This document shows, in pieces, positions 1-7,352 of a stretch of 8,487 nucleotides of DNA (position 1 is its first letter; each line of letters begins with the position of its first letter). The stretch lies in assembly GCA_030600525.1 (NCBI GenBank), contig JAUVLX010000144.1, forward strand, positions 1 to 8,487, read 5' to 3'. The translations under genes were made by a program, and so were the position numbers. This DNA is from Desulfobulbus sp. (GTDB lineage: Bacteria; Desulfobacterota; Desulfobulbia; Desulfobulbales; Desulfobulbaceae). Under the pieces are notes generated by a model. That model searched no databases. It was not told where the DNA came from and saw only the letters and a program-made list of their open reading frames with translations.

Positions 1-1179
1 ACTGATTGAAGCTCCCATGCAGACGCAAGCGTCCATCGCTGAAAGTGGAGGTAAAAAGCCAAGAGTGTAGCAACCGATATCACCGGAGACAAAGATATCT
101 TTCATCTTTGATAACCCATAGAACAGGCCGCGGTGTGGACAACCGGCACACATGTTCGGTGGCCGCATTGGAAGTTCCACAGGTTCAAACACCTCAGGGG
201 CGAAGTCTGGATCAACAGCAGTCTTGACAATAAACGAATTCAACTCTCCCTGGTTGGGGATTATATCTTCACCATGACAGTCAATGCCCATGGACTTAAT
301 GTGTAATTCCAAAAACGGATCCAGTTCCTCCACGATAATCAGTTCTTCAACCGAGTCGGCAAAGGTACGAATCATTTTTTCAGGCAACGGCCACACCATA
401 CCAAGCTTAAGGACTGGTGCATCGGGAAAGGCTTCCTTAACATAATTATAAGAGGTTCCAGCAGCAATAAATCCTCTTGGACCAGTTCCTTCTTCAACTC
501 GGTTTTCCGGCAGACTCTCTGCCATCTCACGGGCAACAGCCATCCGCTTTTCCACCTCGCGCCGCCGTACCCTGGCATTACCTGGCAGCATTACCAGTTT
601 GGCAGGAACCTTTTCAATAGAAGGCTCAGGAACAGCTCCCCGCTCTCCCTTTTCCACAACCCCTTTTACATGGGCAATCCTGGTGGTGATACGTAGCATA
701 ACAGGAGTATCTAGCTGCTCGCTCAGTTCAACTGCACGCCCTACCATGGCCTTAGCCTCGGCAGGATCAGATGGTTCCAGCATCGGCAACTTGGCGGCAA
801 AGGCATAGTTCCGATTATCCTGCTCATTTTGCGAACTGTGCATTTCAGGATCATCAGCGGTGAGAACCACCAAGCCACCCCGAACACCAGTGTAAGCTGC
901 TGTAAAGAGAGGGTCAGCAGCCACGTTTACCCCAACATGTTTCATGGTAGCAAGGGCACGTGCACCTGCAAAAGAGGCTCCAATAGCCACTTCCAGCCCA
1001 ACCTTTTCATTGGGAGCCCACTCTGCATAAACGCCGTCATAACGGGCAAAATTACCCATTATCTCGGTGGATGGCGTTCCGGGATAACCGGACGCAACTG
1101 TAATACCAGCTTCCCACGCCCCTTGGGCTATCGCTTCATTTCCGGAAAGCCATTGTTTTGTTTCGCTATCAAAAACCAC
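1..1179 (-). CDS. iorA: Indolepyruvate:ferredoxin oxidoreductase, alpha subunit (partial, C-terminus off the left edge)
   Basis: This is the large subunit of the cytoplasmic enzyme that oxidatively decarboxylates aryl-pyruvates (from Trp, Phe, Tyr) to aryl-acetyl-CoA, reducing ferredoxin and using TPP. The frame is open from 1179 to the edge (393 codons). Near the N-terminus it reads WLSGNEAIAQGAWEAG, then SGYPGTPSTEI, the pyrimidine-binding part of this family. The middle holds the transketolase-like domain. CAGCPHRG lies at about residues 344-351 and the TPP/Mg motif GDIGCYTLG at about 366-374. The family is about 600 residues, so the rest of the TPP domain and the C-terminal 2x[4Fe-4S] ferredoxin domain lie outside; iorB would be expected next. 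I chose GTG at 1179 because AAAGGAGG sits just upstream, although only 4 nt away. An in-frame ATG at 1194 would add MKGGN but has the purine tract almost touching it. The homology call is firm; the start is less certain. Confidence 0.93.
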   Translation of the reverse strand, partial: MVFDSETKQWLSGNEAIAQGAWEAGITVASGYPGTPSTEIMGNFARYDGVYAEWAPNEKVGLEVAIGASFAGARALATMKHVGVNVAADPLFTAAYTGVRGGLVVLTADDPEMHSSQNEQDNRNYAFAAKLPMLEPSDPAEAKAMVGRAVELSEQLDTPVMLRITTRIAHVKGVVEKGERGAVPEPSIEKVPAKLVMLPGNARVRRREVEKRMAVAREMAESLPENRVEEGTGPRGFIAAGTSYNYVKEAFPDAPVLKLGMVWPLPEKMIRTFADSVEELIIVEELDPFLELHIKSMGIDCHGEDIIPNQGELNSFIVKTAVDPDFAPEVFEPVELPMRPPNMCAGCPHRGLFYGLSKMKDIFVSGDIGCYTLGFLPPLSAMDACVCMGASIS

Positions 1180-1194
1180 ATTTCCTCCTTTCAT

Positions 1195-1374
1195 GCCCCT
1201 TACAGAACTGGTTAAACTGCCAGTCACGAATAAGGGTTCAGGTTAAAACGCTGACCGCAGGTCTCTTGGTTGCCCTGCAAAGCCTCATTGAAAAGGATAC
1301 ACCCGCCTAGACGGCATCCATTTTCCAATTTGAAGGGTATTATTGTCGCCGAACTACGCCCTACAACGCAGGGC
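1195..1374 (-). promoter_or_regulatory. Probable iorA promoter/leader region with clustered small hairpins
   Basis: This is the non-coding stretch in front of iorA. On the minus strand, TTGTAG and AATAAT spaced by 16 nt (around 1343-1370) could be a weak sigma-70 promoter. Between there and iorA four short inverted repeats follow closely: GGAT/ATCC enclosing GCC/GGC (1295-1319), GCAGG/CCTGC (1257-1278), GGTTCAG/CTGACC with one bulged base (1235-1256, directly abutting the previous one), and ACTGG/CCAGT (1207-1224). The last ends about 20 nt before the ribosome binding site. I recognise no known riboswitch class in it. Regulatory function is inference; individual stems of 5-7 bp can occur by chance. 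Confidence 0.35.
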
Positions 1375-1422
1375 AAAAAAGCATGCATACCCTGAAATCA
1401 ACTGGTTAGGCAAGAGCTTTTT
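1375..1422 (-). terminator. Possible factor-independent terminator after the DUF3352-like gene
   Basis: An imperfect inverted repeat begins about 50 nt past the stop codon of the preceding minus-strand gene. The outer arms AAAAAGC (1376-1382) and GCTTTTT (1416-1422) pair perfectly over 7 bp, with further short pairings inside (TGC/GCA, TA/TA, CC/GG) around a 12-nt loop. On the minus strand the hairpin ends in a run of six T. The stem is less GC-rich than a strong terminator, so the call is tentative. The A and T tracts are symmetrical, so it could act in both directions, but no plus-strand gene reaches it. Confidence 0.5.
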
Positions 1423-1474
1423 CCATCTCACCCAACGACCACTGCTTTGTTTTCAATTTACGCTGCAAACAGCC

Positions 1475-3196
1475 TCAGTTTGTCGTTGTAGCCGCCTGAT
1501 GCTGCCTTTTAATGATACTGTGCCAATCTCCATGTTCTGGGGTCAGCTTGGTGGTCATAGCCACCACCTCATAGGCAAGCAACATATTGATTATCTCCTC
1601 ACCAAGTTTGGATGCAGACACACCTTGGGTAGCTGCCAAAGTAGAAAAAAGCCATCCAGCAACGTCCTGTAATTCATTGCCAAGCCGTGCAGGGTAAACA
1701 ACAACGGCACCCAGACCAGCAGCTTCCACCTGACTCTTTAATTCATCGCCAAGCGATGCTGCTGCTGGTGCCCCAATCTTGGTTGAATCAACGAGTTGGC
1801 TTAACATATCGACCAGGACGGACTTACCATTGGCAGCATATAACATGGTCGGAGTAAGGACCATGGCCAGCTGCGTCGCTTCACCCGGCAGGACAGACCA
1901 GTAAGAGATCGTCTGTCCGTCTGCTTCCACGTGTTGTTCTTCTGCAAAACCGGTCTGGTTAATTTTTTCCCGGATGGCATTATAAACAGTAGTTGCCTGC
2001 TCACGGTCACGCACCTCTACAAAGGCAACTACCTTAGGTACCGGGAAAAAACCGCTATTCACTATTTGATTGACCACAAAACCATATTGCGGGCCAATGG
2101 ATTGCAAAAGCTGTTCAAACGACAGTCCTAACTCCTGCTGGACAACATTGTCGAGCTCGGCAAATTCCTGCTTATCACCAGCAGCCAACGAGTGCAGCAT
2201 CACCTCAGCGGATAGCGAAGAGGACCAATCGTAGATAAGTGTATTCTCGTTCAGCAAGTTCAAGGATGTATTAACTGCAGCTTGTTCTTCAAGAGCAGCC
2301 TGCAGTGCAGGGTGTAGCTTTCCTGGTACAAACCCCGCCCTGCTATCACTGCGAAGGTCTTCCCCCTGTTGGTAGGTCAATGATGAAAAATACGTTATAC
2401 CTTCCAGGTATTGTGCTACATAACTGATCTCACTCTCTTCGGCCCCTGCCAGCAGGTTTCTAAGCGCATCGCTGTTGACAAACATTCTACTGTAAACAGT
2501 CTCAGCTTCAATACTTTGCCAATACTCCTTTGCTGCCAGGAAAGACGCTGTATTTTCCAGTGTTAACTCAGATGCCTCAGCTGCCAGGCAAGCAACTATG
2601 GTTTGCGGAGCATAAGAAAGCAAAACCGTCCCCTTTGCTGCGGACCCGTAAATAACGTCATCTTTAGCCACCTCTATTTTCGTCAAGGTGACATTGTCGA
2701 CCACCTCTGTAGTGACGGTGTCGCTCATAATGAGTTTTGCAAATGATTCCAGTGCACCCGATACGGCTGTTGTTGCAAAAACAACCATAGAACGTTCAAG
2801 TTCGCCCTGAGGATCCCCTTTTAATCGGGCAAGATCAGGGGAGAGTACAGCCAGAGCAGTGTCATCGCCAAAGACAGAAAGAAAGACAGGGTTGTTCATC
2901 AACTCCACCATATCGTCATACGTCTTATTATAGGTAGCAATGGCCTGAGCTTCCACTTGGAGTTCGTTCAGAATCCCGCCCATAGTTTCTTTGGTAAGGA
3001 GATGCCCAAGGGGGGAATCTGCAAAAGTATCGCTTATCTTTTTCAAATGGGTAAGACTCACTGTGGCCAGTGTATCCTGTGGTAAGAAGGCTGCGTAAGA
3101 ACCAGCATCCTCTTTTTTTGAAACATTTAAAAAGTAAAATCCGGCTGCAGCTACGACCGCGACCACAACCAGGATTATCCCAATTCGTTTATTCAT
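1475..3196 (-). CDS. Membrane-anchored protein of unknown function, DUF3352-like
   Basis: The function is unknown. The protein is 573 residues from ATG at 3196. Residues 5-23 form one hydrophobic N-terminal segment after a short basic start (MNKR), which suggests a signal anchor or uncleaved signal peptide with the rest in the periplasm. There is no lipobox cysteine. The mature start (YAAFLPQDTLATVSLTHLKK) and the long soluble remainder with few cysteines resemble DUF3352 proteins, but I recognise this from memory only. The frame opens further upstream to 3286, but that extension would overlap the end of the ABC-F gene and precede the hydrophobic segment. GGGGAAAG about 5 nt before the ATG supports the inner start. 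The gene lies 41 nt after the ABC-F gene and is probably cotranscribed. No catalytic motif is visible to me. Confidence 0.55.
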   Translation of the reverse strand: MNKRIGIILVVVAVVAAAGFYFLNVSKKEDAGSYAAFLPQDTLATVSLTHLKKISDTFADSPLGHLLTKETMGGILNELQVEAQAIATYNKTYDDMVELMNNPVFLSVFGDDTALAVLSPDLARLKGDPQGELERSMVVFATTAVSGALESFAKLIMSDTVTTEVVDNVTLTKIEVAKDDVIYGSAAKGTVLLSYAPQTIVACLAAEASELTLENTASFLAAKEYWQSIEAETVYSRMFVNSDALRNLLAGAEESEISYVAQYLEGITYFSSLTYQQGEDLRSDSRAGFVPGKLHPALQAALEEQAAVNTSLNLLNENTLIYDWSSSLSAEVMLHSLAAGDKQEFAELDNVVQQELGLSFEQLLQSIGPQYGFVVNQIVNSGFFPVPKVVAFVEVRDREQATTVYNAIREKINQTGFAEEQHVEADGQTISYWSVLPGEATQLAMVLTPTMLYAANGKSVLVDMLSQLVDSTKIGAPAAASLGDELKSQVEAAGLGAVVVYPARLGNELQDVAGWLFSTLAATQGVSASKLGEEIINMLLAYEVVAMTTKLTPEHGDWHSIIKRQHQAATTTN

Positions 3197-3237
3197 TGCA
3201 CTTTCCCCATGGAAATTTTTCTTTTCGAATCTTTCGC

Positions 3238-5214
3238 TTACAAGTCCTTTTCTATTGACTCTATTGCTGCCTGGGCTTCTTCCCATTTGAGATAGGCCCG
3301 CTCCAGGTAACGTTTAACCTGGCCATATTCCTTGCTGACTTCTGCCCAGGCTTCCTTCTGTGCGTACAGTTCGGGGTCTGCCATCAACACCTCCAGTTCT
3401 TCTTTGCGGACTTCATGCTTCTCAATTTCTTTTTCAGCGTCCTGGTTTTTCTTTTTCCAGGGGCCGATCTTTTTGTTGAGCTGTTCCCTCTCCTTTGCCC
3501 GTTGCTTGCGGTCTTCTTTTTTGTCTATCCGCCTGCCCCCGTCTTCCTCTAGCACCTGTTGAGCTTTTTGTTTTGCAATGGTGGCCGGATTATTTGCCAA
3601 AGCTTCTTGTTCCTTCTGCCTCTGAGCCAGGTACTCATCCACATTACCCTCGTAGATGGTTGCTCTGCCGTCTCGTATCTCCAACACTTTATTGACAAAG
3701 GAATTAACAAAAAAACGATTATGAGAAACCACCACAATGGTCCCCTCGTATTGGGCCATGGCCTCCTGCAACACTTCCTGAGAGCTGATATCCAAATGGT
3801 TAGTAGGCTCATCAAGTAGCATCAGGTTAGCCGGACGAACCAGCATCTTTGCCAGGGCAACCCGTGATTTTTCCCCACCGGAGAGTACCTGCACCTTTTT
3901 ATCGACTTCATCGCCGGTAAAAAGAAAAGTCCCCAACAACGAGCGCACCTGGGTTACGGTCATGCCTACTGCCGTGTGGTACACGGTGTCGAGAATACTT
4001 ATGTCACCGGAAAGTTCCTGGGCCTGGTGCTGGCCGAAATAGGTCAAAATGACATTATGCCCTTGCGTGATCGTGCCTTCAGCAGGCTCCACTTCGGCAA
4101 GCATTTTCAGGAGTGTTGTTTTACCTGCCCCGTTGACACCGACCACTGCCAGCTTATCACCCCGCTGCAGAGAAAGAGAAACATCGGTGAGGACCTTCTT
4201 ACCAGCAAAGGCCTTGCTCACCCCTTCCACGGTCAACACATCTCGCCCTGAAGAGGCTGCAGGAGGGAAAGAGAAGGCAACGGTCCGGTCAGTCTCTGAG
4301 AGTACTATCCGTTCTATCTTTTCCAACTGCTTGACCCTGCTCTGTACCTGCTTAGCCTTCGTGGACTTAGAGCGAAACCGCGTTATAAAACGCTCAGTCT
4401 GGCGGATCATGGCCTGCTGGTTATGATACGCAGCGCGCTCAAGTTCCAGCCGTTGCTCTTTTTCCACTAGATAGTGGGAATAGTTGCCTCGATAGACGGT
4501 GAGCTTTCCGAGGCTGAGCTCCCAGGTGGTGGAAGTTGACCGATCAAGAAAGATCCGGTCATGGGAAATAATGATTAATGCTCCATCATACTGTTGAAGA
4601 AAATTCTCCAGCCAGGTCAAGGAATCGAGATCGAGGTGATTGGTGGGCTCATCCAAAAGCAACAAAGAGGGTTTTCTCAGCAGCAACTTGGCCAGCAGTA
4701 ACCGCATGATCCAGCCACCTGAAAAACTGGCTGCGCGTTTTTCAAGATCCTCATCTTTAAACCCCAACCCACCCAGAATCCGCTCAATCTGGGGCCGAAT
4801 GCGAAACACATCGCACCCTTCCAGTGCATGCTGCAACTCACCCTGGCGGGTCAACAACGGATCGAGGGCATCACTGCTCTGGTCGAGCAGGGACAGTTCT
4901 TCACTGATGTGCTCAAGCTCTTCCTGCTGGGCTAAGACATCATTAAAGGCAGATTCAGCCTCCTCAAAAAGGGTACGCGAACCAAGATCAAGGGTTACCT
5001 CTTGGGGCAAATACGCCACCGAAAACCACGAGGCCCGTGATACTGTGCCGGGATCGGTCTCCTGTTCTCCGCACATAATCTTTAACAGGGTCGATTTACC
5101 GGTCCCGTTTACACCTGCCAATCCTATGCGATCACCGGTATGCACCTGTGCCGCGACATCGCGAAAAATATGTTTACTTCCATACTGGAGGTTTAAGTCA
5201 TTCACACTGAGCAT
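3238..5214 (-). CDS. ABC-F family ATPase (YheS/YdiF-type), ribosome-associated
   Basis: This is a soluble protein with two ABC ATPase domains and no membrane segments. The family binds the ribosomal E site and affects translation; it does not transport. It is 658 residues from ATG at 5214. Domain 1 has Walker A GVNGTGKST (34-42), signature FSGGW (164-168), Walker B with LLLLDEPTNHLD (184-195) and SHDR (217-220). The linker (about 240-310) has the GNYSHYL start and a charged helical hairpin typical of the P-site tRNA-interaction motif. Domain 2 has GVNGAGKTT (359-367), LSGGE (444-448), LMLLDEPTNHLD (464-475) and SHNR. A Lys/Glu-rich coiled-coil tail from about 530 onward fits the YheS/YdiF/Uup group rather than EttA. 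The frame is open to 5346, but family proteins begin at MLSVNDL, so I took that ATG. It follows a 209-nt gap, which suggests its own promoter. Subfamily assignment is tentative. Confidence 0.9.
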   Translation of the reverse strand: MLSVNDLNLQYGSKHIFRDVAAQVHTGDRIGLAGVNGTGKSTLLKIMCGEQETDPGTVSRASWFSVAYLPQEVTLDLGSRTLFEEAESAFNDVLAQQEELEHISEELSLLDQSSDALDPLLTRQGELQHALEGCDVFRIRPQIERILGGLGFKDEDLEKRAASFSGGWIMRLLLAKLLLRKPSLLLLDEPTNHLDLDSLTWLENFLQQYDGALIIISHDRIFLDRSTSTTWELSLGKLTVYRGNYSHYLVEKEQRLELERAAYHNQQAMIRQTERFITRFRSKSTKAKQVQSRVKQLEKIERIVLSETDRTVAFSFPPAASSGRDVLTVEGVSKAFAGKKVLTDVSLSLQRGDKLAVVGVNGAGKTTLLKMLAEVEPAEGTITQGHNVILTYFGQHQAQELSGDISILDTVYHTAVGMTVTQVRSLLGTFLFTGDEVDKKVQVLSGGEKSRVALAKMLVRPANLMLLDEPTNHLDISSQEVLQEAMAQYEGTIVVVSHNRFFVNSFVNKVLEIRDGRATIYEGNVDEYLAQRQKEQEALANNPATIAKQKAQQVLEEDGGRRIDKKEDRKQRAKEREQLNKKIGPWKKKNQDAEKEIEKHEVRKEELEVLMADPELYAQKEAWAEVSKEYGQVKRYLERAYLKWEEAQAAIESIEKDL

Positions 5215-5423
5215 CGTGATCTCGTCTTTTTCTTTAGGGTACTTTGGGAAAATAAATATTTTGTTTACAAGCAGGTAAGCGCCAGAAATCCGAGGTATGC
5301 GTAAAAATGTATCACAGGCATATACTGCATATTCCCCAGCATACATTTAAGAGCATAACGCCGCTATCGGGTCAAAATAGTATTTAGGAATGGGCGTTAA
5401 ATAGCATTTTATCAAGCTGCTCT
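5215..5423. other. Intergenic region upstream of the ABC-F gene
   Basis: This gap separates the radical SAM gene from the ABC-F gene and probably holds the ABC-F promoter, but no convincing -35/-10 pair stands out. It contains an imperfect inverted repeat (AACGCC at 5357-5362 and GGCGTT at 5393-5398, with partial extension to GC pairs outside) around a 30-nt loop. It also contains three ATGC-type repeats near 5320-5346 on the minus strand. The part next to the ABC-F start is AT-rich. No terminator-like T run follows the radical SAM stop codon. Confidence 0.5.
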
Positions 5424-6431
5424 TTAATTAGCCCGCAGGGTAACCTGAAAGCGCGCCTGACTGTCATCAGTTCGCAGGGAAAAACAATCCAACAAACCCA
5501 GTTCCGACAGTCGATGCATGTTGGTAGACCGTATCCCTTTAAAAATGGACATATCCTTACTATTGATGACCAGTGCGGGGCAGGACTCATCCTGCCCCTG
5601 CAAGAGCGACCTCGTCTGCTTGAGCATCAACCGGGACAAAACCATCTCCCCAAAAGAGGGATGATAGGGACCGGCAAGTAGAGACCGCTCCAGGGACTCT
5701 CCCGGTTGCAGCCCCATGCGTATAACCCGGATACCCTCACGATCAAAGTTTTTTTTCATATATGCTGCCTGCAAAACAGCCTTACCCAATGAAAGCGGTG
5801 TATATATACCTTTTTGATAAGCCTTTTCCAGGCCACTGCCCACCACCACGAGTACCGGATAAATACGCACAAAATCAGGCTGCAACAGGATTGTTTGCGC
5901 GACTGTCCGCCGCAATGAGCTAAAGGCTTGACCAGGTAGGCCAAGCATTAACTGCATCCCTACCTGAAACGAATCCTTTTGCAGCAGCTCCACAGCTCTG
6001 TACACATCCCCTTTACTATGACCACGCCCTGCCTGCCTCAGAATAGGATCATCGAGTGACTGTACCCCAAGCTCGACAATACCTACCTGGTATTGCTTGA
6101 GTAAGGCAAGTTTCTCCTTATCAATATAATCAGGACGGGTAGAAAGTCGTATCTGGTGTACCCTTCCCTGATCCAGAAAAGGCGTAACAGCCCCAAGCAA
6201 TTCCTGCTGCCGCTGAGACTCAAGACCGGTAAAACTCCCTCCGTAAAAAGCGACTTGGACAGGGTAGGCCTGTTTTGACAAAAAACGATCCAGCCACGTT
6301 TCTATGGTTGCCGTAACTTCTGCTGGTGTTACCCGCTGGGCACTACTGCCGCTAATGGAATTCTGATTACAAAAAACACAACTGTGGGGACACCCTTCAT
6401 GGGGTATAAAAATCGGGATAATAGAAGCCAT
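5424..6431 (-). CDS. Radical SAM protein, Elp3-like bacterial family
   Basis: This is a 335-residue radical SAM enzyme. The [4Fe-4S]-binding motif C-x3-C-x2-C is at residues 14, 18 and 21 within the N-terminal GCPHSCVFCNQ, and the SAM-contact motif YGGSFTG is at about 63-69. ELGVQSLDD at about 119-127 and LGLPGQ later on continue the barrel in the style of Elp3/HemN-like proteins. The C-terminal part matches the accessory domain of this group. There is no GNAT acetyltransferase domain, so it is not a full Elp3. The substrate is unknown; the context (38 nt after rnc, near other RNA genes) suggests RNA modification, but this is inference. The ATG at 6431 places the cysteine motif at the usual distance. 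The ribosome binding site is weak, so translation may depend partly on coupling to rnc. Confidence 0.88.
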   Translation of the reverse strand: MASIIPIFIPHEGCPHSCVFCNQNSISGSSAQRVTPAEVTATIETWLDRFLSKQAYPVQVAFYGGSFTGLESQRQQELLGAVTPFLDQGRVHQIRLSTRPDYIDKEKLALLKQYQVGIVELGVQSLDDPILRQAGRGHSKGDVYRAVELLQKDSFQVGMQLMLGLPGQAFSSLRRTVAQTILLQPDFVRIYPVLVVVGSGLEKAYQKGIYTPLSLGKAVLQAAYMKKNFDREGIRVIRMGLQPGESLERSLLAGPYHPSFGEMVLSRLMLKQTRSLLQGQDESCPALVINSKDMSIFKGIRSTNMHRLSELGLLDCFSLRTDDSQARFQVTLRAN

Positions 6432-6469
6432 ATGAGCTCGGAAATATGAGGATACTCTCTTGAAAAAAC

Positions 6470-7210
6470 CTACTGGTCGTCTTCCGTTTCCTGTTGCAAC
6501 TGCTGTAATGCAACCTGGGCAGCCTGCTGTTCAGCTTCCTTTTTACTGGAGGCCTTACCCAACCCCAGTTCTTTGCCCTGGAAACAGGCGGCAATGGAAA
6601 ACTGACGTGCATGGGCAGGGCCTTCTTCGCTTTTCAGTACGTACTCCGGGCCTTCATTAAACTGCTCCTGCAAAAACTCCTGGAGAGAACTCTTAGCATC
6701 GGCAATAATAAGATGATCACCGCGTTTGGCAATATGTGGCTCAAAAAAGCGTCGTACAAAGTCCAGCGCAGCATCATAACCACCGTCAAGAAAAAGCGCC
6801 CCGACCACGGCCTCATAGGCACAGGAGAGGATGGACGGTTTCTCCCTTCCTTTTGAGGCATTTTCACCTCGCCCCAGCAAAAGGTACTTTCCCAGTTCAA
6901 TCCCTCTTGCCATGTGAGCAAGTCCACCTTCATTGACCAGCGCGGAACGGATCCGTGTCAATTTCCCCTCCCGTAAATCCGGGAAGCTGGTGAATAAAAT
7001 ATAGCCCACGGTTAAGTCAAGCACAGCATCGCCAAGGAACTCCAAGGTTTCATTATGCCGCTTGTCATCTAGTCGTTCAAAAGCATAGGAGCTGTGGACG
7101 AGAGAGAGCTGCAGGAGCTGCAGGTCACGGAATTGATACCCAACCCGCTCCTGCAGCTCCTGCAATTCCTCTTCATTGTCCTGCACCAATGCCCAAAGTG
7201 TTGTTCCCAT
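6470..7210 (-). CDS. rnc: Ribonuclease III
   Basis: This double-strand-specific endoribonuclease processes rRNA precursors and structured mRNAs in the cytoplasm. It has 246 residues, within the usual range. The RNase III domain carries the signature HNETLEFLGDAVL at 52-64, giving E54, E57 and D61 as active-site acids. The second active-site segment, SILSCAYEAVVGALFLDGG (127 on), has the catalytic E133. The residue aligned to E. coli D114 is C130 (TGT, 6821-6823), which is unusual. The C-terminal dsRNA-binding domain spans about 168-237 (SSLQEFLQEQF through KKEAEQQAAQVAL). ATG at 7210 follows AAGAGG at a rather long distance of about 11 nt, with no better start in frame. The gene lies head-to-head with tRNA-Cys, 60 nt apart, and leads the rnc-radical SAM operon. 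A perfect inverted repeat lies inside the 5' coding region. Identity is certain. Confidence 0.97.
   Translation of the reverse strand: MGTTLWALVQDNEEELQELQERVGYQFRDLQLLQLSLVHSSYAFERLDDKRHNETLEFLGDAVLDLTVGYILFTSFPDLREGKLTRIRSALVNEGGLAHMARGIELGKYLLLGRGENASKGREKPSILSCAYEAVVGALFLDGGYDAALDFVRRFFEPHIAKRGDHLIIADAKSSLQEFLQEQFNEGPEYVLKSEEGPAHARQFSIAACFQGKELGLGKASSKKEAEQQAAQVALQQLQQETEDDQ
7110..7164 (-). repeat. 15-bp perfect inverted repeat inside the 5' end of rnc
   Basis: TGCAGGAGCTGCAGG at 7110-7124 is exactly the reverse complement of 7150-7164, with 25 nt between. In the rnc mRNA it spans codons 16-34, whose products are ELQELQ and LQLLQL. The RNA could form a 15-bp stem, extendable outward by several pairs with mismatches. 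Each arm is itself built from CTGCAG plus a triplet, so codon use for Leu-Gln repeats may explain the symmetry without function. Confidence 0.6.
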
Positions 7211-7225
7211 AAATGCAATTTCCTC

Positions 7226-7253
7226 TTGTCAAAATTTTTATCTGTGGTATAAG
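7226..7253 (+). promoter_or_regulatory. Sigma-70-type promoter for tRNA-Cys
   Basis: TTGTCA (7226-7231) and TATAAG (7248-7253) are separated by 16 nt and match the -35 and -10 consensus at five of six positions each. Transcription would begin near 7260, leaving about 10 nt of leader before the tRNA. The element lies within the short region that must also hold the rnc start signals on the other strand. Confidence 0.75.
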
Positions 7254-7270
7254 ATGTCGCACTTTCAAAC

Positions 7271-7345
7271 GGCGACGTAGCCAAGCGGTAAGGCAGTGGT
7301 CTGCAAAACCATTATTCAGCGGTTCAAATCCGCTCGTCGCCTCCA
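7271..7345 (+). tRNA. tRNA-Cys (anticodon GCA)
   Basis: A full cloverleaf can be drawn. The acceptor arms are GGCGACG (7271-7277) and CGTCGCC (7335-7341), the D stem is GCC/GGC, the anticodon stem is GTGGT/ACCAT around loop CTGCAAA with anticodon GCA at 7303-7305, and the T arm is AGCGG TTCAAAT CCGCT. The discriminator base is T, the usual identity base for cysteine tRNA. The CCA end is encoded (7343-7345). It is the only plus-strand gene in the window, with its own promoter and terminator. Confidence 0.97.
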
Positions 7346-7352
7346 GACATTT

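Noticed and set aside
1195..1280. Faint resemblance of the iorA leader (CCTGCGGTCAGCG followed by CCTGAACC on the minus strand) to conserved segments of 6S RNA.
   Set aside because: A full 6S RNA of about 180 nt would run deep into the iorA coding sequence, and I can find no partner strand for its closing stem. The match rests on memory of short motifs.
1358..1380. GCCCT/AGGGC hairpin followed by A6 on the plus strand.
   Set aside because: A terminator would need a T run after the stem; on the minus strand the stem is followed by GTAGTTC, so neither direction fits.
3197..3286. Longer N-terminus (30 more codons) for the DUF3352-like protein.
   Set aside because: It would overlap the end of the ABC-F gene and put a charged segment before a typical signal anchor; the ATG at 3196 has a purine-rich site at good spacing.
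4640..5278. A 212-codon open frame on the plus strand, and other plus-strand frames across the window.
   Set aside because: They lie opposite strongly conserved genes, their translations are rich in Ser/Arg/Pro as expected for antisense frames, and they show no recognisable domain.
5250..5290. A TGGCGC-TTACC-TGC sequence resembling a sigma-54 promoter upstream of the ABC-F gene.
   Set aside because: The distance between the GG and GC elements is one base short of the strict requirement.
5215..5346. Longer N-terminus (44 more codons) for the ABC-F protein.
   Set aside because: ABC-F proteins begin directly with the first ABC domain (MLSVNDL here), and the extra residues resemble translated non-coding DNA.
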